DNA of 64,000 nt from Chromohalobacter nigrandesensis (GCF_023061285.1 NZ_JAKGAM010000010.1:62001-126000); one strand, 5' to 3'. Shown: positions 44,411 to 53,552, counted from the first letter of the stretch. Numbers and translations: made by a program. The notes: generated by a model from the sequence alone, not told the origin.

Positions 44411-45783
44411 GGTAGATACTCCTTGTACATATCGAGCTCCCACTCGGTGACGGCGGCGCAGTAGCGTGCCCACTCGTCGTGTTTCAGTTCAGCGTAGAGT
44501 GTGGCCAGGGTCTCCGGGAACGCGCCCTTGATGACCGGGTCCTTGTCGAACGCCTCGACCGCTTCACCCAAGGTGAGCGGGATACGGACGCTGGCATCGA
44601 TATCGCGCCCATAACTGCTGGCGTCGCTGCTCTGGCCGGGATCGAGCTGGTTTTCCAACCCGTGCTCGATCGCTGCCAACAGCGCGGTATGCGACAAGTA
44701 AGGGTTCACGCTAGCATCCGGCATCTTGTATTCCAGACGGCCGACCGCCGAGAGCCTGACGCTGCAGGTCTTGTTGTCCATGCCCCAGTTCACCTGAGCG
44801 GGGGCGAACTGGCCGACATCCCAAAAGCGCTTGTAGGAGTTGACGGTCGAGGCCATGATCAGCATGGACGCCGGAGTATGTTTCAGCATGCCGCCCAGCG
44901 AGTAGCGAGCGACATCGCTCAGATGCAGTTCAGTACGCCCCTCTTCCTGGAAGGCGTTGGTATCGCCCCGCCACAGGCTGAGGTTGTGGTGACAGCCGTT
45001 GCCCATGCCGCCGGTATAGGGTTTGGGCATGAAGCTGGCCGTGACGCCGAACTCCTTGGCGACCTGACGGCAGATCTGGCGATACAGCACCAGGCGATCC
45101 GCCGTCAGTTCACAGGTATCGAACATCCAGTTGAGTTCGAGCTGATACGGGTCCTCGTAGTCCCCTTCGATCATGTCGAAACCCATCTCGGTCGCGTAGT
45201 CGATGACCTTCTGGTAGATGGGACGCATGAGCTCCAGGTTGCTGAGCTGGTAAGCCGGGCTGGCATCCGGTCGCGGATGGATCTTCATGGAATCACCCAA
45301 CCAGGACATTTCCGGTTCGCATCCGGATTTGAGCTGCATGCCCTGGCGCTCCGTGAACCCTTCATGGGCACGGATCAGCAGACCACGCGGATCGGTCGAT
45401 AGGGGCTGCCCGCCAACCTCAAGTCGATGACCAGGCTCGTAGACCCGGCAAAGAAACGCCCCGACGGAGCGATCCCAGGGCAGGACTCGGAACGTATCCA
45501 GATCCGGCATAGCGGTAAATTCAGCCGCCTGCGTACCACCACCCAGCAACTCACCATAGCGGTTACATTGCATATTGCTGATGGCGGTACGATGGAACTG
45601 AATGCCCTTGGCCAGATTCCTCTCCAACTGAGTCGCCGGTACGACCTTGGCCAGCAGTTTCCCTCCCAGGGTGACAACCTGGTAATAGATATACTTGACC
45701 CCAGCTTCCTGGATGCGTGCACGGATCTCCTGGATCTTCACGTCATCCATGTTCTTTTCGATATGCGAATTCAGGGCGGTCAT
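44407..45783 (-). CDS. Glutamine synthetase-like gamma-glutamyl-amine ligase
   Basis: A 458-aa protein of the glutamine synthetase fold, in the PuuA/GlnA3-type branch that joins glutamate to an amine with ATP. Metal and substrate residues are visible in SGCEPEMSWLG (about residues 152-162), MIEGDYEDPYQLELNW, NGCHHNLSLW (catalytic-site His) and MDNKTCSVRLS (Arg). It lacks the adenylylation segment of housekeeping GlnA. AGGAAG precedes the ATG. With an aldehyde dehydrogenase and two amidotransferase-like hydrolases in the same island it mirrors the Puu pathway; the amine is unidentified. Confidence 0.85.
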   Translation of the reverse strand: MTALNSHIEKNMDDVKIQEIRARIQEAGVKYIYYQVVTLGGKLLAKVVPATQLERNLAKGIQFHRTAISNMQCNRYGELLGGGTQAAEFTAMPDLDTFRVLPWDRSVGAFLCRVYEPGHRLEVGGQPLSTDPRGLLIRAHEGFTERQGMQLKSGCEPEMSWLGDSMKIHPRPDASPAYQLSNLELMRPIYQKVIDYATEMGFDMIEGDYEDPYQLELNWMFDTCELTADRLVLYRQICRQVAKEFGVTASFMPKPYTGGMGNGCHHNLSLWRGDTNAFQEEGRTELHLSDVARYSLGGMLKHTPASMLIMASTVNSYKRFWDVGQFAPAQVNWGMDNKTCSVRLSAVGRLEYKMPDASVNPYLSHTALLAAIEHGLENQLDPGQSSDASSYGRDIDASVRIPLTLGEAVEAFDKDPVIKGAFPETLATLYAELKHDEWARYCAAVTEWELDMYKEYLP

Positions 45784-45810
45784 GTGTAACTTCCTATACT
45801 GTTGTTGATG

Positions 45811-47223
45811 TTATGACGCTTCGGACGCGCCGGGATGCTTTTTGCTACCGATCTGCCAAAGTCGTACGATCCAATAGAAAAGTGCAGTCACTAAGAAGGT
45901 GGGCAGGCCTGCACTGATATATAGAAACAGCGGACCTGGTGAATCGGCTACGGGGTTGTAGGACCAAAAGTAAAAAATTCCGCCTAGAATTATGGCAACA
46001 CAAGCCGCATAATTGATGCCACTCTGATACCGATAAATCAGTGACGACTGGTCATACATACCAACCATATCAATCTTGTAACGTCGGATGATAACAAGCT
46101 CGGTAACCAGCACTGCCCCAAAAGCAGCCATGATGAACGAGATATACGAGAGGAAAGTGGTGTAGCCGTCGTAGAATGTAGGTGTCAGCATCAGTAGTAT
46201 GGCAGGCAACGTCGTGGCAATCGCCCTAGCCCATGGCCACTGAGGGAACATCGTCTTAATACTGATTCCCTGCGAGTAGACCAAAATTGTCGCCGAAGTC
46301 AGGTTCGCCAGGATCAGCAGTATCAGACCCAATATACCGAAGATGGGACCACCAGCGGAGATCATCCACTTAGCCGGATCATACACGCCGACCAGTAGTG
46401 CTGTAAGTGCTCCCAGTATAGCCGCGATATTAAGCAGAACACCCCAACCAATGAAGCTACCCCATACAGCTATCTTCTCGGTTTTAGCTAGCCGACACCA
46501 CTGGCCAAAATAGGCTGCCCAAGAGAATCCCAAACCAACGTTCCATTCGATTGCCGACATTAGGCCACGCTGTGGGTCATCATAGGGAGAGGCAGGCACG
46601 GCATTAAAGGCTTTATCCAATCCTTCTACCCACAGAATGTAGAAAATCAGTCCGGCGATAATCGCAAAAATCGTTGGCACACCGACGCGATTGAAAATTT
46701 TAATGGCTATGGGACCTTTGTAAGCGATCATCCAAGCAACCACAAAAGCACTTATCGCAAAGATCGGCGCCCCAATCGAGCGATCAGTCATCCAGGCAGG
46801 CATGTTGAACTCAGCGAACAGCGTTGTGAAGGATTCGCCGAGCATAAATGTTGCCATTGTCATAAACCCTAAGTTTATGACTATAAATATAAACATAAAT
46901 ATATTGCTGCCCAGCCAACCGAGAACAGCACGTGCACCGATAAAGGTATCTACCCCATATCGACAGAAGAATTTGGCCAATCCAAGCAACATCAGAACCG
47001 GCATCGCATTACCGAAGAGAATGACGGGAATCGCCTGACTGGCCGGCAGGACACTGCCAGTATAGCCACCGATCAGGAAACTCCATGCCGCGATACCGAA
47101 CCCCACCATCATCATGACGTAATCCGTCAATCCAAAGGGGCGTTCATTGGACATTGCCGGCAATATCCCGAAATGGGACGCCGCCTCGTCTTGGGAGGGT
47201 TGGGTCTTGGGACTCGTGTTCAT
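45811..47223 (-). CDS. NCS1-like purine-cytosine-type permease of the island
   Basis: A 470-aa transporter with about 12 spans. Landmarks: FGLTDYVMMMVGFGIAAWSFLIGGYTGS (short blocks, about residues 30-57), FFCRYGVDTFIGARAVLG, GLGFSWAAYFGQWCRLAK and the C-terminal YRYQSGINYAA. Codon use is richer in A/T-ending codons than in the core genes. It probably imports the substrate of the pathway. It ends 27 bases before the ligase gene and is preceded by a gene for a 52-aa membrane peptide, all on one strand. Confidence 0.85.
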   Translation of the reverse strand: MNTSPKTQPSQDEAASHFGILPAMSNERPFGLTDYVMMMVGFGIAAWSFLIGGYTGSVLPASQAIPVILFGNAMPVLMLLGLAKFFCRYGVDTFIGARAVLGWLGSNIFMFIFIVINLGFMTMATFMLGESFTTLFAEFNMPAWMTDRSIGAPIFAISAFVVAWMIAYKGPIAIKIFNRVGVPTIFAIIAGLIFYILWVEGLDKAFNAVPASPYDDPQRGLMSAIEWNVGLGFSWAAYFGQWCRLAKTEKIAVWGSFIGWGVLLNIAAILGALTALLVGVYDPAKWMISAGGPIFGILGLILLILANLTSATILVYSQGISIKTMFPQWPWARAIATTLPAILLMLTPTFYDGYTTFLSYISFIMAAFGAVLVTELVIIRRYKIDMVGMYDQSSLIYRYQSGINYAACVAIILGGIFYFWSYNPVADSPGPLFLYISAGLPTFLVTALFYWIVRLWQIGSKKHPGASEAS

Positions 47224-47273
47224 TGTTGACCTCTAAACATTTGTTGTTGTGGAAAAGGTCCGGAGACTAAGAG

Positions 47274-47432
47274 CTACAGACTTAGCAGTAACAGCACGGT
47301 TATCAACGCACAGGCGCCGATCGGCATGAGCCAGTCTCCTGTTGTCATTTCTTCAGGTCGCTCCCCACCTTCAATGCGGGAAATGCGGTTCATCAGGTCT
47401 TGTTGGGTCTTGTCATCTAGGTTGGTATTCAT
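47274..47432 (-). CDS. Small membrane protein (52 aa) linked to the NCS1 permease
   Basis: A reading frame starting MNTNLDDKTQQDLMNRIS: a charged N-terminal half (residues 1-33, probably cytosolic) and one hydrophobic segment at about residues 34-52 (LMPIGACALITVLLLL). AGGTG lies 7-8 bases before the ATG. It sits between the ferredoxin and permease genes with 61 and 50 bp gaps. It could be an accessory subunit of the permease; no family recognised. Confidence 0.6.
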   Translation of the reverse strand: MNTNLDDKTQQDLMNRISRIEGGERPEEMTTGDWLMPIGACALITVLLLLSL

Positions 47433-47493
47433 GTCACACACCTGCGGTTGTTGTTAATCGTTTTTGTTGCGGCAGTACCGTGGTGTCACGGCG

Positions 47494-47682
47494 TTATTCG
47501 ACAATCGTGATCGCCTGCTCGGGACACACGTCGGCCGCTTCTTCCGCGACATCGCGTAAACTGTCGTCGGGAAGTTCCTCATACTGCAGCGTGCCGTTGT
47601 CGTCGAAGCGAAAGATTTCGGGCGCCGCAATGACGCACTGCCCGTGATCCTGGCACTTGCCTCTATCCACGCAGACTTTCAT
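47494..47682 (-). CDS. 3Fe-4S ferredoxin of the P450 system
   Basis: A 62-aa ferredoxin starting MKVCVDRGKC with AAGGAG seven bases upstream (an ATG six bases earlier is too close to it). Cluster ligands are Cys10, Cys16 and Cys53 (GKCQDHGQC ... DVCPEQ); a histidine replaces the second Cys of the 4Fe-4S motif, which gives the 3Fe-4S type used by bacterial P450s. It carries electrons from the reductase at 51459 to the P450 at 50235, though it is encoded on the opposite strand about 2.5 kb away. Confidence 0.9.
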   Translation of the reverse strand: MKVCVDRGKCQDHGQCVIAAPEIFRFDDNGTLQYEELPDDSLRDVAEEAADVCPEQAITIVE

Positions 47683-48041
47683 CGCCATTCTCCTTACGGC
47701 TTGGGGCATGGACCGGAGCCTCGTGTGTCAGAAACATCGGCCCCGGTGTCGCTTGAAACATATGTCACCATATTTTTACTGTCAAACATTCCTGAAAAAA
47801 CCCACCACTAGCCACTACAATCGCGGCCACCATCGACAATGACCGTATGGCTCATCTGAAAACCACCCAAGATTCAAAAATAAAATATATTTAAATCAAT
47901 ATATTTATATTACTTTTTCGAGCTGTTCAATCATACATTTGACATAGAATGTTTTAAATCATATGGTTCATTGACAGATCCGGCCCACCCGGACCGGCCT
48001 TTCCTGAATCACAAGGACAACCACATCCAGGATTTAAAAAC
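47683..48041. other. Divergent AT-rich control region of the island
   Basis: This 359-base gap separates the leftward (ferredoxin, small protein, permease, ligase, binding-protein-like) from the rightward (ALDH, amidotransferase, P450, reductase) operons. It holds a strongly AT-rich stretch (47877-47930) and the promoter listed separately; no coding frame is credible. It is the natural place for the FadR-type regulator to act, but I see no exact copy of TGTACGTACA here. Confidence 0.6.
47939..47967 (+). promoter_or_regulatory. Candidate sigma70 promoter of the ALDH-P450 operon
   Basis: TTGACA (47939-47944) and TATGGT (47962-47967) with an exact 17-base spacer, about 70 bases upstream of the aldehyde dehydrogenase start. 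By eye only. Confidence 0.5.
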
Positions 48042-49493
48042 ATGTTTAATAACAATGCGTTAAGCAATCATCTGTGGATCAACGGCCGCGCCTGCCAAGC
48101 GAGTTCGGGACGACAATTCGAGTGTCTCTCGCCACGTGATGGCACTCTCCTCGCCACGATAGCTGCAGGCGAAAAGGCCGATATCGATCTCGCCGTCACT
48201 GCCGCACGAGCCGCAGCGGACAACTGGTCACGCCGTAGCCCTCAGGAGCGCCGGCAACACTTGTTGCGCCTGGTCGACCTCATGGAGTCCCACCACGAGG
48301 AACTCGCCCAACTGGAGAGTCGCGATACCGGCAAGCCGATCACCCATGCGCGCCGTGATGATATTCCGCTCGCCATTCGCTGCGTGCGCTTTTACGCCGA
48401 GGCCATCGACAAGTGTTATGACCAGATCGCCCCTACGGCGTCCGATGTGCTGGCCACGATTCGTCGCGAACCACTGGGCGTGGTCGGTGCCGTCGTGCCG
48501 TGGAACTTCCCGTTGATGATTGCCTGCTGGAAACTGGCCCCTGCCCTGGCCGTCGGCAATACGGTCGTTCTCAAACCGGCGGAACAATCCCCGTTGACGG
48601 CCATACGGCTGGCGGAACTGGCCACCGAGGCCGGCCTGCCGGATGGCGTCCTGAATGTGGTGCCCGGTTATGGCGAAACCGCCGGCGCGGCGCTGGGTCT
48701 GCATCCCGATGTCGATGCCATCAGTTTCACGGGCTCGGGGGGCGTCGGCCGCCTGTTTCAACGCTATGCCTCCGACTCCAACATGAAGGCTGTCTTTGTG
48801 GAGTGCGGGGGCAAGAGCCCGCAGATCGTGTTCGACGACGCCGAGAATCTCGACGAGGTCGCGGCGGCCGTCGCCCAGGGAATCTGTTACAACCAGGGGC
48901 AGGTCTGCAGCGCCGGCTCCCGCCTGCTGTTACAGCGCTCGATCGCGGATGATTTCATGCAGCGGGTCCTGGCCCATGTCGACCGCTGGCAGCTCGGCGA
49001 CCCGATGGACGATTCGACGACAATGGGAGCCATGATCGAGAAGCCGCATCTGGCCCGCGTCCAGAATCTGATCGATACCGGTCATGAACAGGGCGCGGAA
49101 TTGGTCTACCGGGGACAGTCGTTCGATTCCCTGGATGGTTTCTACATGCCGGCCACCGTGTTCGATCATGTCAGCCGCGGGATGACCATCGCCCAGGAAG
49201 AGATCTTCGGTCCGGTACTGGCCGTGACCCGCTTCGATAGCGACGACGAAGCGCTCGCCGAGGCCAACGGCACCCGCTACGGTCTGGCGGCGGCTGTCTG
49301 GACATCCTCATTGTCACGAGCGCATCGCGTCAGCCAGGGCCTGAAAGCCGGTACCGTCTGGGTCAATAACTATGATGGCAGCGACATCACGGTACCGTTC
49401 GGCGGGTTCGGCGAGTCCGGCAATGGCCGTGACAAGTCCCTGCACGCGCTCGACAAGATGTCGCAACTCAAGACCACGTGGATTCAATTCTGA
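48042..49493 (+). CDS. NAD(P)-dependent aldehyde dehydrogenase
   Basis: A 483-aa class I/II ALDH near the PuuC and betaine-aldehyde dehydrogenase group. Active-site elements: VVPWNFPLMIACWKLAPAL (about residues 147-165), GSGGVGRLF cofactor loop, VECGGKSPQIV (general-base Glu), GQVCSAGSR (nucleophile Cys about 287) and the late EEIFGPVL. It probably oxidises an aldehyde formed from the glutamylated or oxidised amine. First gene of the rightward operon, AGGA upstream of the ATG, 12 bp before the amidotransferase-like gene. Confidence 0.9.
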   Translation: MFNNNALSNHLWINGRACQASSGRQFECLSPRDGTLLATIAAGEKADIDLAVTAARAAADNWSRRSPQERRQHLLRLVDLMESHHEELAQLESRDTGKPITHARRDDIPLAIRCVRFYAEAIDKCYDQIAPTASDVLATIRREPLGVVGAVVPWNFPLMIACWKLAPALAVGNTVVLKPAEQSPLTAIRLAELATEAGLPDGVLNVVPGYGETAGAALGLHPDVDAISFTGSGGVGRLFQRYASDSNMKAVFVECGGKSPQIVFDDAENLDEVAAAVAQGICYNQGQVCSAGSRLLLQRSIADDFMQRVLAHVDRWQLGDPMDDSTTMGAMIEKPHLARVQNLIDTGHEQGAELVYRGQSFDSLDGFYMPATVFDHVSRGMTIAQEEIFGPVLAVTRFDSDDEALAEANGTRYGLAAAVWTSSLSRAHRVSQGLKAGTVWVNNYDGSDITVPFGGFGESGNGRDKSLHALDKMSQLKTTWIQF

Positions 49494-49505
49494 GCCGAGG
49501 TCCTG

Positions 49506-50198
49506 ATGACCCTTTCATCTGCGATAGTCCTGTTACACAGCAAAGAGGATACGACCGGCAGCCTGCCGGCGATTCTCGACGAACACGCTCTCGATATCGA
49601 CATTCGCTATGTCGATGACACGTTGCCCGATCCCGGCGACGATCAACTGGTCATCGTCATGGGCTCGATTGAATCACCCTACGACCATACGCTGCCCTGG
49701 CTGTCCGGCGAACTGGCCTGGCTGAAGTCATTGATCGAGCGCAATCACCCGGTATTCGGGATCTGCTTCGGCAGTCAGGTACTGGCCCGCGCCCTCGGCG
49801 GCGAAACCTATCGCAATCACGCGCCGGAGATCGGCTGGACACCGGTCGAGACCACCGACCCCGCGCTCCTGCCGAGCGGCCCGTGGCTGAATTTCCATTT
49901 CGATGCCTTTACCGCACCGCCTGCCGCGCGGCTTCTCGCCAGCACGTCCATGTCGCACCAGGCGTATATCCACCGGCAGCAGATGGGGATGCAGTTTCAT
50001 CCGGAGATCACTCCGGCGATGTTCGATTCCTGGCTGGCGGCTTGGGAGCAGATGGCATCGGGCCGGCAATTTCTCGCCGACCATCCGGACATTCCCGGAC
50101 GGCTCAGACAGGAGATCGCCGACAACGAAGTGGACAACCGGAACCGCTTCAGGCAGGTATTCAGCGCCTACCTGAATCGGGTAAGCCGCGCGTCATAG
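49506..50198 (+). CDS. Class I glutamine amidotransferase-like hydrolase (1)
   Basis: A 230-aa stand-alone GATase1 with triad Cys87 (FGICFGSQ), His165 and Glu167 (MQFHPEIT). There is no synthase domain, so it would hydrolyse a gamma-glutamyl amide bond by itself, comparable in role (not in sequence family) to PuuD. It is the second gene of the ALDH-P450 operon. A C-terminal extension of about 45 residues after the catalytic domain is polar and helical. Confidence 0.82.
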   Translation: MTLSSAIVLLHSKEDTTGSLPAILDEHALDIDIRYVDDTLPDPGDDQLVIVMGSIESPYDHTLPWLSGELAWLKSLIERNHPVFGICFGSQVLARALGGETYRNHAPEIGWTPVETTDPALLPSGPWLNFHFDAFTAPPAARLLASTSMSHQAYIHRQQMGMQFHPEITPAMFDSWLAAWEQMASGRQFLADHPDIPGRLRQEIADNEVDNRNRFRQVFSAYLNRVSRAS

Positions 50199-50234
50199 AC
50201 CACGGATTTCAATAACAACCACCAGGTGACCGAC

Positions 50235-51443
50235 ATGAACACGGCAACGCAAGACACCCTCGATAGTGCATACTTCAATGTTTCCGATCCGGATTTCGTC
50301 ATTCACTCCCAGGCAGTGCATGACGCCCGGGAACGAAACTGGTTCGCCAGAACGAATTACGGCCTGGCGGTACTGCGCTATGAAGAGATGAAAACGCTGC
50401 TTCGCCACCCCAAGTTGCGGCAAGGCAGTGCTGCCTGGCCCCGCCACAATGGCGTGACGGAAGGCAAGTTCGCCGACTGGTGGAATGAAGTCTTGCTCAA
50501 CAAGGAAGGCCCGGATCACGCCAGGCTGCGTCGACTGGTCAATCCGGCGTTCTCACCCAAGGTGCTGGAGCAGATGAATCCGCGTTTCCAGGCGCTGGCG
50601 CAGGAACTGATCGATGCCATGGTGGCGAAGGGCGAGTGCGAGTTCATGAGCGAGTTCGCCGAGCCGTATGCGGCGCGGGTCATTTGCATCATGCTGGGGC
50701 TACCCGAGAGCGAGTGGAACACGATCGCCAAGTGGTCGGCCACGCTCGGGCTGGCACTGGGTATCACGCTGAAACAGGATCTGCCTCGCATCGAGGAGGC
50801 GCTGGAGGGCCTGTATCACTATGCAGATCAGTTGATCGATGATCGTTTAGCCAACCCTGGCGACGATTTCGTGTCCAAACTGGTTCTGGCGCAGCGGGAT
50901 GACGATGCCTTGAGTCATGATGAGCTGCGGATCATGCTCGTGCTGTTGATCTTCGGCGGCATGGACACGACCCGCAACCAGCTCGGCCTGGGCATGGAAT
51001 CGTTCATGCAGCACCCGGACCAGTGGGAGCGTCTTGCTGAGCGACCGGAATTGGCCAGTAACGCCGTGGGCGAGGTCATGCGAACCAACCCCACCGTGAC
51101 CTGGGTGACTCGGGAAGCTATCGAGACCTTCGAATTTCAAGGTTTGCAGATCGACGCCGGAACGACCGTTCACCTGTTTTCCCAGGCTGCCGGGACGGAC
51201 CCGCGAGCGATGCCGGACCCCAGCTTCAATATCGAGGCCGAACGCCCGCCCCACTTCGGGTTTGGTGGCGGCACCCATCACTGTCTGGGCCACTTCATCG
51301 CCAAGAGCGACATGAGCATTGCCATGCCGTTGCTGGCCCGGCACATGACTCGGATCCGCCTCAACGGCGACCCCCAGTGGCTGCCCCGCAGCGGCAATAC
51401 CGGGCCGGTATCGCTTCCCTTGACCTTCCAGGTTCGCCGGTAA
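50235..51443 (+). CDS. Cytochrome P450 monooxygenase (class I, soluble)
   Basis: A 402-aa bacterial P450. Helix I has GGMDTT (residues 241-246) in place of the usual AGxDTT, the K-helix ExxR is Glu280-Arg283, and the haem loop FGFGGGTHHCLG has the proximal ligand Cys350. The start ATG 50235 follows AGGTGA; a GTG nine bases earlier is also open. Its redox partners, a 3Fe-4S ferredoxin and an FAD reductase, are in the same island. A likely reaction is hydroxylation or N-dealkylation of the amine substrate; unproven. Confidence 0.93.
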   Translation: MNTATQDTLDSAYFNVSDPDFVIHSQAVHDARERNWFARTNYGLAVLRYEEMKTLLRHPKLRQGSAAWPRHNGVTEGKFADWWNEVLLNKEGPDHARLRRLVNPAFSPKVLEQMNPRFQALAQELIDAMVAKGECEFMSEFAEPYAARVICIMLGLPESEWNTIAKWSATLGLALGITLKQDLPRIEEALEGLYHYADQLIDDRLANPGDDFVSKLVLAQRDDDALSHDELRIMLVLLIFGGMDTTRNQLGLGMESFMQHPDQWERLAERPELASNAVGEVMRTNPTVTWVTREAIETFEFQGLQIDAGTTVHLFSQAAGTDPRAMPDPSFNIEAERPPHFGFGGGTHHCLGHFIAKSDMSIAMPLLARHMTRIRLNGDPQWLPRSGNTGPVSLPLTFQVRR

Positions 51444-51458
51444 CGAGGAGAGACGCTC

Positions 51459-52709
51459 ATGGCAGAGGGAATCGTTATCGTCGGCAGTTCTTTGGCGGGT
51501 CTCCGCAGTGCCGAGCAGTTGCGCAGCCAGGGCTGGGAGGGGGCGATCACCCTGGTCGGTGAGGAGCCTTACCTGCCCTACAATCGTCCACCGCTTTCCA
51601 AGCAGGCGCTGAGCGATGCCCGGACGCTTTCACTGGAGAGCCTTCATGAAACAGTCGCGCTCGGGCTGAAACCGCGTCTGGGCGAGGTCACCTGGCAACT
51701 CGGGAGACGCGCTGTCTCGTCGGATCTGGCAAACCAGCGTATCACGCTGGATGACGGTCAGGCGCTCTCTTACACCGGGCTGGTCATTGCGACCGGACTG
51801 CGTTCTCGCTCGCTTCCCGTCCACGGCGGCGAATCGCAACGTTATCGGCTCCGAAACCTGAATGATGCCTGGCAACTGGCGCAGGGCCTGACCGAAGGCT
51901 GTCGTATCACCATTGCCGGCGCCGGCTTCATCGGCTGCGAACTGGCCGCCACAGCCACGCGGCTGGGGTGCACCGTGAACGTCATCGATGCCGCGCCAGC
52001 ACCGCTCGTCAATGTCATGGGATCGCCATTCGCCGACGCTCTGTTGCAATACCATCAACGGCATGGCGTGTCCTTCCATCTCGACACCCTGATCGCCGAG
52101 ATCGCGGAAGACGAGCGGGGCAATCTGCAAACCGTCGCGCTCAGCAACGGCACAACGATCGATACTGACATTCTGGTCGAGGCGATCGGCAGCCAACCGA
52201 ACACGGCGTGGCTGGACGGCAACGGCATCGATATCACCGACGGGGTACAATGCCAGAGCGACATGTCGGTACCGGGCCATGGCAACGTAATTGCCGTTGG
52301 CGACATTGCCCGTTTCAACAACCCGCTCTTCGATGATGTCTGCCGTCGTATCGAGCACTGGAACATCGCGGTCGAAACGGCAAGGACAGGCGCTGTTACC
52401 CTATTAAGCCATTTGGGCGACACACCGCGGACGCGACCGGAGGACACGAAACCAATCGTGCCCTCATTCTGGAGTGATCAATTCGATATCAAGATTCAGG
52501 GTATCGGGCTCCCGTCGATCGCCGATAGCACGGAGCCTCTGGATGGCAGCCTTCATCAGGGCATTAGCGATAGCAGCCTGTTTGCCATGGGATACTACCG
52601 GGACGGCAGACTGACGGGGATCATCTCCATCAACGGGGAAAAGAAACAGCCCGATTACCGCAACATGTTACTGGATGCTTTGCAGACGGCGGACACAGAA
52701 ACCACTTGA
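51459..52709 (+). CDS. FAD-dependent ferredoxin reductase
   Basis: A 416-aa NAD(P)H-ferredoxin reductase of the putidaredoxin-reductase type. FAD-binding GSSLAGLRSAEQLR (about residues 9-22), EEPYLPYNRPPLSK, NAD-binding IAGAGFIGCELAATATRLG (about 152-170), and GDIARFNN of the second FAD motif are seen. A C-terminal reductase domain (about 325-400, FWSDQFDIKIQGIG) completes it. It starts 15 bases after the P450 gene and supplies its electrons. Confidence 0.92.
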   Translation: MAEGIVIVGSSLAGLRSAEQLRSQGWEGAITLVGEEPYLPYNRPPLSKQALSDARTLSLESLHETVALGLKPRLGEVTWQLGRRAVSSDLANQRITLDDGQALSYTGLVIATGLRSRSLPVHGGESQRYRLRNLNDAWQLAQGLTEGCRITIAGAGFIGCELAATATRLGCTVNVIDAAPAPLVNVMGSPFADALLQYHQRHGVSFHLDTLIAEIAEDERGNLQTVALSNGTTIDTDILVEAIGSQPNTAWLDGNGIDITDGVQCQSDMSVPGHGNVIAVGDIARFNNPLFDDVCRRIEHWNIAVETARTGAVTLLSHLGDTPRTRPEDTKPIVPSFWSDQFDIKIQGIGLPSIADSTEPLDGSLHQGISDSSLFAMGYYRDGRLTGIISINGEKKQPDYRNMLLDALQTADTETT

Positions 52710-52748
52710 ACAACTGCATGATGCAAAATAGATGATCTCGGACACGAT

Positions 52749-53465
52749 ATGAAAGCACTTTCTCTCTGCATCATTGAAAATGGCCTGGTGCCGGATGGCC
52801 TAAAGTCACGATTCGGTTCCTACCCGGACATGATCCGGCAGTGGCTGTCACCAAGCCTTCCCGAAGCCAGTTTCGACGAATGCTCGCCCGTCTCCGGCGA
52901 AGCGCTGCCCGCTGCAGATGCTTACGACGGCTATCTGCTGACGGGCTCACGCCACAGCAGTTATGAGGACGGCGACTGGATCCGCGATATCCGGCAGTTC
53001 CTGCGCCAGGCCATCGATCTCGAGCGCCCGGTCTTCGGGATCTGTTTCGGCCACCAGATCATGGCGGATGCCTTCGGTGGCCAGACCATCAAGGCAGACA
53101 ATGGCTGGGGGGTCGGCGCCCAGGAATATACCGCCTCCTTGGGGATGCCCAACGACAAGGCGGGGGTCTTCGTCTTCCACCAGGACCAGGTCACGTCCGT
53201 TCCTCCAGCGGCGAAGGTGATCGGTGGCTCCGCCCACTGCCCCAACGGCGTTCTTGAATACAGCTTTCCCGCACTCTCCGTGCAATTTCATCCGGAATTC
53301 CCCGCTGAATATGTTGAAACGCTCGCCAACAAATACGGGGGAGATGTCATTCCCACGGACACGAGCCAAGCCGCCATCGCCAGCCTGAAGAACATTCCAG
53401 TGGATAACACTAGACTAGCTAGCAACGTTGCAGGATTTTTCAGGAAATGGACGGAAAGTGGGTAA
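52749..53465 (+). CDS. Class I glutamine amidotransferase-like hydrolase (2)
   Basis: A 238-aa GATase1 of the GMP-synthase-like stand-alone group, with triad Cys99 (FGICFGHQ), His181 and Glu183 (VQFHPEFP). It is only distantly similar to the first amidotransferase in the operon; a FHQDQVTSVP segment typical of this subgroup precedes the triad His. Two such enzymes suggest two different gamma-glutamyl intermediates, for example before and after oxidation. It is the last gene of the island, 87 bp before the right repeat. Confidence 0.82.
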   Translation: MKALSLCIIENGLVPDGLKSRFGSYPDMIRQWLSPSLPEASFDECSPVSGEALPAADAYDGYLLTGSRHSSYEDGDWIRDIRQFLRQAIDLERPVFGICFGHQIMADAFGGQTIKADNGWGVGAQEYTASLGMPNDKAGVFVFHQDQVTSVPPAAKVIGGSAHCPNGVLEYSFPALSVQFHPEFPAEYVETLANKYGGDVIPTDTSQAAIASLKNIPVDNTRLASNVAGFFRKWTESG

Positions 53466-53552
53466 AACCAAGCGCGATGCACGTCATACTAATAGCTCTT
53501 GCGTCTGACTGCTTCAAAAAGCTACTAAAAAGGCAACTGTGCTTTGAAAATG

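Larger units (their letters stand above)
41881..53552. mobile_element. Accessory catabolic island between direct repeats
   Basis: About 11.7 kb inserted between the APC permease and ruvX genes, with a broken duplicate of the junction at each end. It contains thirteen genes for uptake, gamma-glutamylation, P450 oxidation and hydrolysis plus their regulators. No integrase, transposase or plasmid replication gene is visible, so it may have entered as a circle by homologous (Campbell-type) recombination across the shared 235 bp. Several genes (42.0-43.7 and 45.8-48.0 kb) are visibly richer in A+T than the flanks. Confidence 0.75.
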
